This document shows positions 52,704 through 61,567 of a stretch of 64,000 nucleotides of DNA, piece by piece. Source of the stretch: Ignavibacteria bacterium. Lineage in GTDB: Bacteria > Bacteroidota > Ignavibacteria > Kapaibacteriales > UBA961. The notes under the pieces were generated by a model that saw only the letters and a program-made list of their open reading frames with translations, was not told the origin of the DNA and did no database searches. Both the position numbers and the translations under genes were made by a program. The stretch covers positions 1 to 64,000 of the forward strand of contig VGWD01000007.1 of assembly GCA_016873735.1 (NCBI GenBank), written 5' to 3'. Every line of letters begins with the position of its first letter. Positions within the stretch are counted from its first letter, which is position 1.

Positions 52704-52818
52704 TACTGCGATTCATTGCTTTGGAATGCTAGTTCGGCCGCTTGCCTGCTGTATCCTCTCCTCATGTTCCTCCTGCCATGCTTCGCGCATGATTCTTATT
52801 TATCCGTACAAGGAACGA

Positions 52819-54282
52819 ATGAACTTTACAGACTTGCCCTTGAGTGAAGGCCTTCAAAAGGCTCTCAAGGCAGAGGGATATACCGTGCCGACTCCTATTC
52901 AGGCAGAAGCAATTCCCTCAATTTTACAGGGTTGCGACATCATCGGATGCGCTCAGACGGGCACGGGAAAAACAGCGGCATTTGCATTGCCGATTTTGGA
53001 ATTGCTGGCTTCAGAGCCCATCATTGACAAAGAAGACAAAAACGATAAAAGACACAAAGGCAGAAAAAAACCAATTCGTGCACTGATTCTCTCACCAACG
53101 AGAGAACTCGCGCAGCAAATCGGTGATAGTTTCACTGCTTATGGTCGATTTACGGGATTAACCAATACCGTCATTTATGGTGGTGTTGCTCAAAGCAAAC
53201 AAGAACAGGCCATGCGTAATGGCGTGGACATTCTCGTTGCAACGCCGGGTCGATTACTCGATTTGATGAATCAACGCATCGTGTCACTCGCATCGGTTTC
53301 CATCGTTGTTCTCGATGAAGCGGATCACATGCTGGACATGGGGTTCATTCATGATATTCGCTGTATCATCGATGCCTTGCCTGCAAAAAGACAATCCCTT
53401 CTCTTCAGTGCAACCATGCCACCGGAAATCGAGCGTCTTGCAAAAGACATGCTCAATGATGCCAAACGCATAGCGGTTGACCCGATTTCCTCAAGTGCGA
53501 AGCCGGTTGAGCAATTGGTGTATTTCGTGGACAGAAAAAAGAAGATTGATCTTCTTCTTCGTTTGATGGACACTTTACCAATGACTGCTGTGCTGGTTTT
53601 TTCACGCACGAAGCATGGTGCGGATCGCATCGCGAAAGATTTGAATAAAGAAGGTGTGCCTAGCGAAGTGATTCATGGCGACAAAACACAGTCATCACGT
53701 TTGCGCGCTCTTAATCGCTTCAAGGAAAAACGCTCTCGCGTCCTTGTTGCAACAGACATCGCAGCTCGTGGTATTGATGTTGAGCAATTGCCTTATGTGG
53801 TGAATTATGATTTGCCCGATGCCGCCGAAACCTATGTACACAGAATTGGTCGTACAGGAAGAGCAGGCCTCACAGGCGTTGCGATTTCATTCTGCTCGAA
53901 TGATCAACAGGATGTATTCAGACAAATCAAAAAAATCGTCGGTAAAGACACCATCAAGTCCATGTCCGTTGAAGAGGCATTTAAACGCACTCCTCAATTT
54001 CAAGGTGGCGAACATCCTTATCCATCTCAGAAAAAGGAAAAGCCACCGATTGAAGATGCTCGCGGACTCAGCAAGGCAGGAATTTCCGTGCAATCGATTT
54101 TGAAGGGTCAAGGTTCAAAAAAACATGAGCGTTCACCCGATATCGAAAGACTTCTCGAGAATGAGTATGAGCCGAGAAATATTCAGGAAGCCATAGCGGC
54201 CCGATTGAAAGCCGAAGGTGTGTCGAAAGACATCATTCTCAGAACAACCGGAATCAATAAAGAGATCTTTCACAAATTGTGA
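52819..54282 (+). CDS. DEAD-box ATP-dependent RNA helicase (RhlE-like)
   Basis: 487 residues from the ATG at 52819 (MNFTDLPLSEGLQKAL), preceded by AAGGA; the frame is open 31 codons further up but that part is not conserved. Q-motif VPTPIQAEAIP, motif I AQTGTGKT, motif Ia PTRELAQQ, motif II DEAD (VVLDEADHMLDMGF), motif III SAT, motif V ATDIAARGID and motif VI HRIGRTGRAG are all present. A basic C-terminal extension of about 110 residues (QSILKGQGSKKHERS) probably binds RNA. Likely helps ribosome assembly or mRNA decay, typical for RhlE. Confidence 0.95.
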   Translation: MNFTDLPLSEGLQKALKAEGYTVPTPIQAEAIPSILQGCDIIGCAQTGTGKTAAFALPILELLASEPIIDKEDKNDKRHKGRKKPIRALILSPTRELAQQIGDSFTAYGRFTGLTNTVIYGGVAQSKQEQAMRNGVDILVATPGRLLDLMNQRIVSLASVSIVVLDEADHMLDMGFIHDIRCIIDALPAKRQSLLFSATMPPEIERLAKDMLNDAKRIAVDPISSSAKPVEQLVYFVDRKKKIDLLLRLMDTLPMTAVLVFSRTKHGADRIAKDLNKEGVPSEVIHGDKTQSSRLRALNRFKEKRSRVLVATDIAARGIDVEQLPYVVNYDLPDAAETYVHRIGRTGRAGLTGVAISFCSNDQQDVFRQIKKIVGKDTIKSMSVEEAFKRTPQFQGGEHPYPSQKKEKPPIEDARGLSKAGISVQSILKGQGSKKHERSPDIERLLENEYEPRNIQEAIAARLKAEGVSKDIILRTTGINKEIFHKL

Positions 54283-54285
54283 AGC

Positions 54286-54311
54286 AAAGCCGTCCTCAGA
54301 ACGGCTTTTTT
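54286..54311 (+). terminator. Rho-independent terminator of helicase gene
   Basis: Stem AAAGCCGT (54286-54293) / ACGGCTTT (54301-54308) with a seven-base loop and a six-T run (54306-54311). Confidence 0.9.
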
Positions 54312-54393
54312 GCTGTTTAATGGCAACTTTTCACTAATAATTGGCGTTATTTGCTAATTCCAAATCGTATTTTTTACTTTTTCAAAGCATATC

Positions 54394-57306
54394 ATGATTG
54401 CTCACAGGCTCATTTTTAGATTAATTATCCTTTTCACAAGCATTTCACTTTTTGGTCAAAACACTGTCATACGGGGAATCGTGGTCGACAGTTCATCCAA
54501 GTCTCCAATACCCGGTGTTCGTGCCGCACTACTGAAAGACGGAGAAAGCAAACCTGTTGCAGGCGGAGTCAGCGAACGATCCGGAATATTTTTCATCAAA
54601 AATGTCACACCCGGCACCTACACATTAAACGTACAATCAATCGGCTATGCGAAATATGCAAAGTCGATCACGATTCCTGCAGGAAAAGACACAATCAAAA
54701 TTGGAACGATTCGCTTGGGCGAATCCGGTTATCTCACTGATGAAGTGGAAGTCACCGCAGTTGCAATGCGTATTGAAATGAAAGGAGACACAACTGAATT
54801 TTCTGCAGATGCTTTCAAGACAGACAAAAATGCTTCAGCCGAAGATCTTGTGCGCAAACTTCCGGGAATGGAAGTGGATGCATCGGGTTCGGTGAAAGCA
54901 CAAGGCGAGCAAGTGCGTCGAGTGCTTGTGGATGGTAAACCATTTTTTGGAAGTGATCCCGCGGCTGCATTGAAAAATTTACCTGCAGAAGTCATCGACA
55001 AAGTGCAATCATTTGATGCGATGAGTGATCAAGCTGCTTTTACGCGCTTTGATGATGGCGACAGAACCAAGACATTGAATATTGTGATGAAAGCCGACAA
55101 GAAGAATGGTCAATTCGGAAAAATCTATGCCGGCTATGGCGATCAAGACCGATATACCGGCGGCGGCACGGTCAATATCTTCAATAAAGATTCCAGAATT
55201 TCCATCATCGGAATGAGCAATAATATCAATCAGCAAAATTTTTCCATTCAAGATATTCTTGGCGTTATGGGTAGCGGAAGCAATACAATGATGCAACGCA
55301 TGGGTTCCATGATGCGCGCCTTCAGCGGTGGCATGGGCGGTGGATCTCGCGGCATGCGATGGATGGGCGGTGGAGGTGGTGGAGCAGGAGATTTCATGGT
55401 GAATCAAAGTGATGGAATCACGCAATCGCATGGACTTGGCGTGAATTATACTGATTCATGGGCGAAAGGACTGAGCGTCACGAGCAGTTATTTTATGAAC
55501 TATAGTGACAATGCAACTACACAAGATGTGAACAGACTCTATTTCCTTGGTGATACTTCAACGCAAAATAATTTCCAGACTAATAAAAACACCTCACTAA
55601 CCGGCAATCATCGTTTCAATGTGCGCATGGACTGGACAATCGATTCCATGAATTCACTATCTATCGAACCCCGACTTACATTGCAATCAACCGAAAGATC
55701 CATTCGTTCCAACAATAGCACATTCGAGACAAACTCCATTCCTGTGAATGCCTCCAATACAGCGACCGATTCGGACAATACGGGATATAATGGAAGCATC
55801 GATTTGTCTTATAGACATCGCTTCGAAACAGAAGGTCGGACACTTTCCGCATCCGTAAGAGCATCCGCAAACAATAATATCGGTTCCGGAAAAAACAATG
55901 CTGTCAATGATTTTTATCGCTCAATCATACAATCATTTTCTGATACTTTACGGCAAGACATGCCCACTGAAGGCGATGGATATAATGCATCGACGAATCT
56001 TGCATTCACCGAAAATCTACATCAAGATGGTCAATTGCAATTGAGTTATAATTATGCGTATAATGAAAACACCAATGACAAAAAAATCTATGATTTCAAT
56101 GTGAATACAGGTGAATATTCTTCGCTTAATCAACGCTTGTCGAATAATACTTTGTCGACCTATGCCACGCAAAGACCCGGCATCACCTATAAATACAATA
56201 TCTCACAAGCCGCAAATATTTCCGTCGGTGTTGATTATCAGATTGCGAGATTAAATGTTGAACAGTATTTCCCAAATGCATTCAGCACATCCAGAACATT
56301 TTATAATCTGCTTCCGAATATTTCCTTTCAAATGCGTGATGGTTTCATGAGCAATGCGCGTTTGAGTTATCGTGTTTCAACTCAGCAACCCTCACTATCG
56401 CAATTGCAGGATGTAATCGACAATACCGATCCCATTCGTCTCTCGACTGGTAATTCAAATCTTGTACAAGAAATCAACAATGAGATTCGTGGAAATTATG
56501 GAACATTTTCCATGATGAGTGGTCGTGCATTTTTCACGATGGCTTCACTCACGCTCATTGATGACAAATTATCTACCGAATCAATCATTGCCACGAGCGA
56601 CACGATTCTTCCCGGAAATATTCGTCTTGGAAATGGCGCTCAGCTCACAAGACCAATCAATATCAGTGGCGCATTCAATGCGAGTTCATTTATCACCTAT
56701 ACATTTCCTTTTGAACCGTTCACGGGTTTCAAGATCAATGTGAATTCCAATCTTGGTGGTTTTTTCTCTCGCACGCCGACTCTCATCAATGGTTTTCGTA
56801 ATGATGCAGACAATATGGCAATCACTCCATCGCTTGCACTTGTGAGCAATATTAGTTCTGATCTCGATTTCTCGGTTTCATGGAGAACTGCATATACCAT
56901 CGTACAGAATTCCATTCGCAAGGAATTGGACAATAATTTTGCGATTCATACTTTGTTTGCTCGCGTCAATTGGATTTTCCTCGGTGGTTTTGTCTTCTCA
57001 GGAGATTTCAATTATACGATCAACAATGGCTTGCAGGGTGATCTGAATCGCAATATTCCACTACTCAGTCTTGGCATTGGAAGGCGTTTCTTTGATGATA
57101 ATGCGGAAGTAAAATTGTCTGTCTATGATGCGCTCAATCAAAATCAAAGCATCAATCGTGCTGTACAAGCGAATTATATCGAGGACTCACGCACGAATGT
57201 ATTGCAACGCTATTTCCTCCTGAATTTCACATATAATCTTCGTGCATTTGGTACACCTCCACCTACACCTCCGGGCGGTGGAATGTTTAAGATGGAAATG
57301 CGATAA
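54394..57306 (+). CDS. Outer-membrane receptor with CarboxypepD-regulatory domain (OMP beta-barrel family 3)
   Basis: 970 residues. Signal peptide about 1-22 (FTSISLFGQ). Residues 24-110 are a carboxypeptidase-regulatory-like domain (VIRGIVVDSSSKSPIPGVRAALL in part, VTPGTYTLNVQSIGY). A TonB-plug-like region follows (DKNASAEDLVRKLPGMEVDASG, VLVDGKPFFGSDP) and then a large barrel. The plug/barrel border carries a striking Met/Gly-rich stretch (about residues 290-332, MQRMGSMMRAFSGGMGGG). This is the architecture of the OMP_b-brl_3 proteins of Bacteroidota, substrate unknown. TAATG overlap with the MetH activation-domain gene. Confidence 0.85.
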   Translation: MIAHRLIFRLIILFTSISLFGQNTVIRGIVVDSSSKSPIPGVRAALLKDGESKPVAGGVSERSGIFFIKNVTPGTYTLNVQSIGYAKYAKSITIPAGKDTIKIGTIRLGESGYLTDEVEVTAVAMRIEMKGDTTEFSADAFKTDKNASAEDLVRKLPGMEVDASGSVKAQGEQVRRVLVDGKPFFGSDPAAALKNLPAEVIDKVQSFDAMSDQAAFTRFDDGDRTKTLNIVMKADKKNGQFGKIYAGYGDQDRYTGGGTVNIFNKDSRISIIGMSNNINQQNFSIQDILGVMGSGSNTMMQRMGSMMRAFSGGMGGGSRGMRWMGGGGGGAGDFMVNQSDGITQSHGLGVNYTDSWAKGLSVTSSYFMNYSDNATTQDVNRLYFLGDTSTQNNFQTNKNTSLTGNHRFNVRMDWTIDSMNSLSIEPRLTLQSTERSIRSNNSTFETNSIPVNASNTATDSDNTGYNGSIDLSYRHRFETEGRTLSASVRASANNNIGSGKNNAVNDFYRSIIQSFSDTLRQDMPTEGDGYNASTNLAFTENLHQDGQLQLSYNYAYNENTNDKKIYDFNVNTGEYSSLNQRLSNNTLSTYATQRPGITYKYNISQAANISVGVDYQIARLNVEQYFPNAFSTSRTFYNLLPNISFQMRDGFMSNARLSYRVSTQQPSLSQLQDVIDNTDPIRLSTGNSNLVQEINNEIRGNYGTFSMMSGRAFFTMASLTLIDDKLSTESIIATSDTILPGNIRLGNGAQLTRPINISGAFNASSFITYTFPFEPFTGFKINVNSNLGGFFSRTPTLINGFRNDADNMAITPSLALVSNISSDLDFSVSWRTAYTIVQNSIRKELDNNFAIHTLFARVNWIFLGGFVFSGDFNYTINNGLQGDLNRNIPLLSLGIGRRFFDDNAEVKLSVYDALNQNQSINRAVQANYIEDSRTNVLQRYFLLNFTYNLRAFGTPPPTPPGGGMFKMEMR

Positions 57307-58232
57307 TGTCCTATCGTCCACAAGCACCTCAAAAGCCGGGCCGACATGTTTTCATGGATATGTCTTTACGCGAATTGTCGAACTATATCGACTGGACTCC
57401 ATTTTTCATTTCATGGGAAATGAAGGGATCCTATCCGGCAATTCTGGAAGATGCAGTCTATGGAAAAGAAGCCACAAATCTGTTCAATGATGCTCATGCG
57501 ATTCTTGATCGCATCATTGAGTCAGGCACATTGCATGCTCATGCGATATGTCAAGTCTTTCCCGTTCAATCCGTGAATGATGATGATGTGGAATTATATA
57601 CCGATGATACCCGCTCAAATGTTCATGCCACTTTGCATTTCTTAAGACAGCAATCTCAAAAAGCATCCACGCTTCCCAATATCTGTTTATCGGATTTCAT
57701 TGCACCGAAGGACTCGGGCATTGTTGATTATATGGGTGCATTCATCGTGACGGCAGGAATAGGATGTGATGCGATTAGCAAGGAATATGAAGCGCTACAT
57801 GATGAATATTCTTCGATCATGGTAAAGGCACTTGCGGATAGACTTGCCGAGGCATCAGCTGAATATTTGCATCAGAAAGTGCGCAAAGAAATTTGGGGAT
57901 ATATCGCTGATGAAGCATTCGACAATTCAGATCTCATCGCTGAGAAGTATCAAGGTATTCGACCTGCGCCGGGTTATCCTGCATGTCCTGATCATACGGA
58001 AAAGCTTACTCTTTTTTCCTTATTGCATGGCGAAGAGATTGGCGTTTCACTCACCGAATCACTTGCCATGATGCCGGCTGCTTCCGTTTGCGGTTGGTAT
58101 TTTGCGCATCCCAAGGCGCAGTATTTCACGGTAGGAAAAATTGAAAAGGATCAAGTCAGGGAATATGCTAAGAGAAAGAATATGAGCATCGAAGAATGCG
58201 AACGATGGCTTTCGCCGATTCTTGCTTATTAA
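57306..58232 (+). CDS. Stand-alone MetH reactivation (AdoMet-binding) domain
   Basis: 308 residues that correspond over their whole length to the C-terminal activation domain of cobalamin-dependent methionine synthase, which reductively methylates inactive cob(II)alamin with AdoMet and flavodoxin. Key elements: the linker APQKPGRHVF, YIDWTPFF with D29 (E. coli Asp946), DETR-like DDTRS, the DYMGAFIVTAGIG strand, ALADRLAEASAEYLHQKVR, and the AdoMet-binding R219-P-A-P-G-Y224 followed by PACPDHTEK; it ends ERWLSPILAY. No other MetH domain is attached. The start overlaps the receptor stop by one base (TAATG). Together with the core at 49776 it makes a complete two-piece MetH. Confidence 0.95.
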   Translation: MSYRPQAPQKPGRHVFMDMSLRELSNYIDWTPFFISWEMKGSYPAILEDAVYGKEATNLFNDAHAILDRIIESGTLHAHAICQVFPVQSVNDDDVELYTDDTRSNVHATLHFLRQQSQKASTLPNICLSDFIAPKDSGIVDYMGAFIVTAGIGCDAISKEYEALHDEYSSIMVKALADRLAEASAEYLHQKVRKEIWGYIADEAFDNSDLIAEKYQGIRPAPGYPACPDHTEKLTLFSLLHGEEIGVSLTESLAMMPAASVCGWYFAHPKAQYFTVGKIEKDQVREYAKRKNMSIEECERWLSPILAY

Positions 58233-58295
58233 TTTCTTAGTGACATAGTAACTTTTTCACTACATTGTCGTTGACATCGAAAACATTCTCAGAAC

Positions 58296-60635
58296 ATGTG
58301 CATGCGTTCAATACTACTCTCGATTCTTTGTTTTTTGATGGCATTCTTGCACTTGCATTCTCAAGAAACCTCTTCTCTTTCAGGAATCATAAGTGATTCC
58401 TTATCCAAAGAAACACTGATTGGCGTAACGGTTCGGATCACAAAAGACGGGGTGACCAAGCGTGGAGCATATACCAATAAATTTGGTTTTTATTCATTGC
58501 CGAATATACCTTCCGGAACATACACCCTTCTTATTTCATCTGTTGGATATGAATCCAAATCATTTCAAGTGAACATCTCCAATCAAGACATACGCCTTGA
58601 TATATCCATGAAACAAAGCGCGAAGAGAACACAAGAAGTTACTGTATCCGCAAATCGCGAAGAAAAGGCCTCGCAATACACGAATACAATGACATTGTCA
58701 ACGGAATTTCTCAAGCAAATGCCGGCAATAGGGGGTGAAGTTGATGTGTTTCGTGTATTGCAATTGATGCCGGGAGTCAAAAGCGTAGGTGAATTATCGA
58801 GCGGACTCTATGTGCGAGGTGGATCACCGGATCAAAATCTCACATTGCTTGATGGAGTGATAGTGTATAATCCCTCACATTTGGGAGGTTTTCTCTCCAC
58901 ATTCAATAGTGATGCATTAAAGGATATCAATTTGCTGAAAGGTGGCTTCCCTGCTGAATATGGTGGCAGATTATCAAGCGTATTGGACATGACCATGCGT
59001 GAAGGCACAAAAGAAAAAATCACCGGCAAAGGTGGAATTTCATTGATTGCATCTCGATTGACCGTTGAAGGTCCCATCAATGAACAATCCTCATTCATGA
59101 TATCCGGAAGAAGAATGTATTTGGATGCAATCACGGCACTTGCTTCAAGTGAAGTTCGGGAGAATAGTCCCACCTATTATTTCTATGACTTGAATGCAAA
59201 AGTGAATTATCAATTGGGGGAGAATGATCGCTTATTCATCAGTGGATATTTTGGTCGGGATGTATTGAATGAACCAGAGTCTGCCAAGGATCAGGGTAGT
59301 GTATTTAATATCGATTGGGGAAATTCCACATTCAATTCTCGGTGGATGCATATTTTTTCTCCGAAGGTATTCACCAATTTCAGTTTGATTTATACCGATT
59401 ATCAATTTGGAACCGAGATTGGTCAATCATCTTCCGGTTCAGGCGGATCATCTACGACATTTTTCTCTTCATTCTCAAAAATCCGAGATTTCATGATGCG
59501 AGGAGACATGCAATATTTTGCAGGAGAAGATCATGTAGTCAAAGTTGGATTTGAGGCTATCAATCATCAATTCTATTCCAATGCAACAGACTCCATCGGA
59601 TCTTCATTCAATGATTTGGTATTGAGAACTCGCTCTCGAGATGCCTTGGAAGCCGCATTCTATGCGCAAGATGAATGGAAGCTGACAAATGCATTATCGA
59701 TGAATATAGGATCAAGAGTATATTATTTCCAAAATGGCAATTATCTCGCTTTCGAGCCACGAATGAGTGGTCGATTTACTGTATCCGATGGATGGAATGT
59801 GAATGCATCTTTTGCGAGAGCTCATCAGTTTTTACATTTGATCATTCGGAATAATATCGCTCTCCCGACCGATTTGTGGTTTCCATCAACGGAAACAATA
59901 AAGCCATCAATGTCTGATCAAATGACAGGTGGCATTGAATATATCAGCAATGATCAAGTATGGCGATTCACTGCTGATGCATATTATAAGAAGATGAGCA
60001 ATCTCTATGAGTATAAAGACACGGCTTCATTTGCATTGGGCTTGCCTTTGGAAGATCAATTTACATCAGGTCGTGGAGAATCCTATGGAATGGAGCTATT
60101 CCTCAATAAACGCATAGGCAATCTCACCGGTTGGCTTGGCTATACGCTTTCATGGACCACGCGAACATTTGCAGAACTCAATCAAGGGAGAACATTTTAT
60201 CCTCGATATGATCGCCGGCATGATCTATCTCTTGCATTGACATACAAACTTGGAGAAAGTTGGGAATTGGGAGCGACTTGGGTCTATGGAACGGGTCAGG
60301 CATTCACGATGCCCACGGGAAAATATGTGGTGCGCGATTTCACATATTTTGGTTTCAGCGGTTGGACAAGATATGCATATGATTATTCACAGCGGAATGG
60401 ATATCGACTTCCCGCTTTTCATAAGCTTGATCTCAATTTCGCGCATACATTCACATGGTTTGGATTGCCGATGGTATTCAATATAAATATTTACAATGCC
60501 TATAATCGGTTGAATCCCTTCGCACAATATGTTGTCAATGAATATGATTCCTCCACCGGTAAAAGCAAACCGGTCGTAAAACAATTGACCTTATTCCCAT
60601 TTTTGCCGACCATTGGTTTGCAATTTTCATTCTGA
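58296..60635 (+). CDS. TonB-dependent receptor
   Basis: 779 residues. Signal peptide about 1-23 (LCFLMAFLHLHSQ); a start two codons later is possible. Residues 25-110 are a carboxypeptidase-regulatory-like domain (LSGIISDSLSKETLIGVTVR, PNIPSGTYTLLISSVGYES). The plug domain follows (about 120-220) with GLYVRGGSPDQNLTLLDGVIVYNPSHLGG and LKGGFPAEYGGRLSSVLDM (in part), then a 22-strand-type barrel ending PTIGLQFSF with a terminal phenylalanine. Followed seven bases later by a DUF4249 lipoprotein, its usual companion. Substrate unknown. Confidence 0.92.
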   Translation: MCMRSILLSILCFLMAFLHLHSQETSSLSGIISDSLSKETLIGVTVRITKDGVTKRGAYTNKFGFYSLPNIPSGTYTLLISSVGYESKSFQVNISNQDIRLDISMKQSAKRTQEVTVSANREEKASQYTNTMTLSTEFLKQMPAIGGEVDVFRVLQLMPGVKSVGELSSGLYVRGGSPDQNLTLLDGVIVYNPSHLGGFLSTFNSDALKDINLLKGGFPAEYGGRLSSVLDMTMREGTKEKITGKGGISLIASRLTVEGPINEQSSFMISGRRMYLDAITALASSEVRENSPTYYFYDLNAKVNYQLGENDRLFISGYFGRDVLNEPESAKDQGSVFNIDWGNSTFNSRWMHIFSPKVFTNFSLIYTDYQFGTEIGQSSSGSGGSSTTFFSSFSKIRDFMMRGDMQYFAGEDHVVKVGFEAINHQFYSNATDSIGSSFNDLVLRTRSRDALEAAFYAQDEWKLTNALSMNIGSRVYYFQNGNYLAFEPRMSGRFTVSDGWNVNASFARAHQFLHLIIRNNIALPTDLWFPSTETIKPSMSDQMTGGIEYISNDQVWRFTADAYYKKMSNLYEYKDTASFALGLPLEDQFTSGRGESYGMELFLNKRIGNLTGWLGYTLSWTTRTFAELNQGRTFYPRYDRRHDLSLALTYKLGESWELGATWVYGTGQAFTMPTGKYVVRDFTYFGFSGWTRYAYDYSQRNGYRLPAFHKLDLNFAHTFTWFGLPMVFNINIYNAYNRLNPFAQYVVNEYDSSTGKSKPVVKQLTLFPFLPTIGLQFSF

Positions 60636-60642
60636 GTGAGTC

Positions 60643-61566
60643 ATGAACAAAATCATTCTTATACTCTTTCTTGCATTGATGCTTACCTCATGCGAACAAG
60701 TCGTGGATTTGGGTTCATTGCCTCATGAAGAAAAATTATTCATTGAAGGCGTATTGTCACCAAATGAAGATATTGAGATTTGTGTTTCTCGCACTCTTCC
60801 GCCTCTCGATACAAGCGGTATATTTCCGAATGGTGATATAGACTCTTTGGCTACAAGAGTCAGCGATATGACAGGAACAATAACAGTTGATGGCGAGGTG
60901 TATGCCTTGAAGCATATTGGATTTGGTCGCTATCGAATATTCAACTCCTCTAATCAGCCAATCAAAGGGAAACCGGGATCTTCATATATGCTCTTCGGCA
61001 AATGGAAAGATGCGGAGATCAGTGCTTCGACAAAGATTCCTCTTGAGCCAACTTCTCGATTTATCAGAGCGATAATCGATACTCAAAGACGCATGCTTAG
61101 TTGGGGTGGAGAATATGTAAAAGTATTGATTGAAACGGAGTCGATGCTTCCACTCGATGAAACATGGTCTCTAAGCATAACCGTTCGAAATGCAATGAAT
61201 TTTGAAGTGAAAGAATTCTTTGATCAAGACCCTTCAATGATACAGGATTCGAGTTTTATTGATTTCGGATATCGCAAGTATATCCTATCGAATAATAGAC
61301 CGCAGATTTCTACATTTATGTTGTATTTGAATGCAGATCCACTACTGAGCAATGCAGAGGTACTGCAAGCGCATGCTGAAACGAAAATCATCATTCGCTC
61401 TTTTGACAAAGCGTGGAAGGCATTCATGGATACCCAATATCTTGGAGAGGGTTTCAGTGGTATTTTCGGTGGCACCGAAACAGGGATTCAATGGAATATC
61501 AAAGGAAAGGGCTTGGGGATTTTTGTAGGAAGACATGAAACGCACATTCCATTCACCTATCTATAA
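60643..61566 (+). CDS. DUF4249 lipoprotein, partner of TonB-dependent receptor
   Basis: 307 residues with a lipobox LTSC at about residue 17 (LALMLTSCEQVVDLG). The first 100 residues match DUF4249: the CExVVDL start, LFIEGVLSPNEDIEICVSRTLPP and the PGSSYMLFGKW strand. DUF4249 proteins are found almost only in Bacteroidota, directly downstream of TonB receptors, and are thought to be surface-exposed companions, as SusD is to SusC. That role is inferred from the family's context. The downstream methyltransferase gene is convergent, with one base between the stops. Confidence 0.85.
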   Translation: MNKIILILFLALMLTSCEQVVDLGSLPHEEKLFIEGVLSPNEDIEICVSRTLPPLDTSGIFPNGDIDSLATRVSDMTGTITVDGEVYALKHIGFGRYRIFNSSNQPIKGKPGSSYMLFGKWKDAEISASTKIPLEPTSRFIRAIIDTQRRMLSWGGEYVKVLIETESMLPLDETWSLSITVRNAMNFEVKEFFDQDPSMIQDSSFIDFGYRKYILSNNRPQISTFMLYLNADPLLSNAEVLQAHAETKIIIRSFDKAWKAFMDTQYLGEGFSGIFGGTETGIQWNIKGKGLGIFVGRHETHIPFTYL

Positions 61567-61567
61567 A

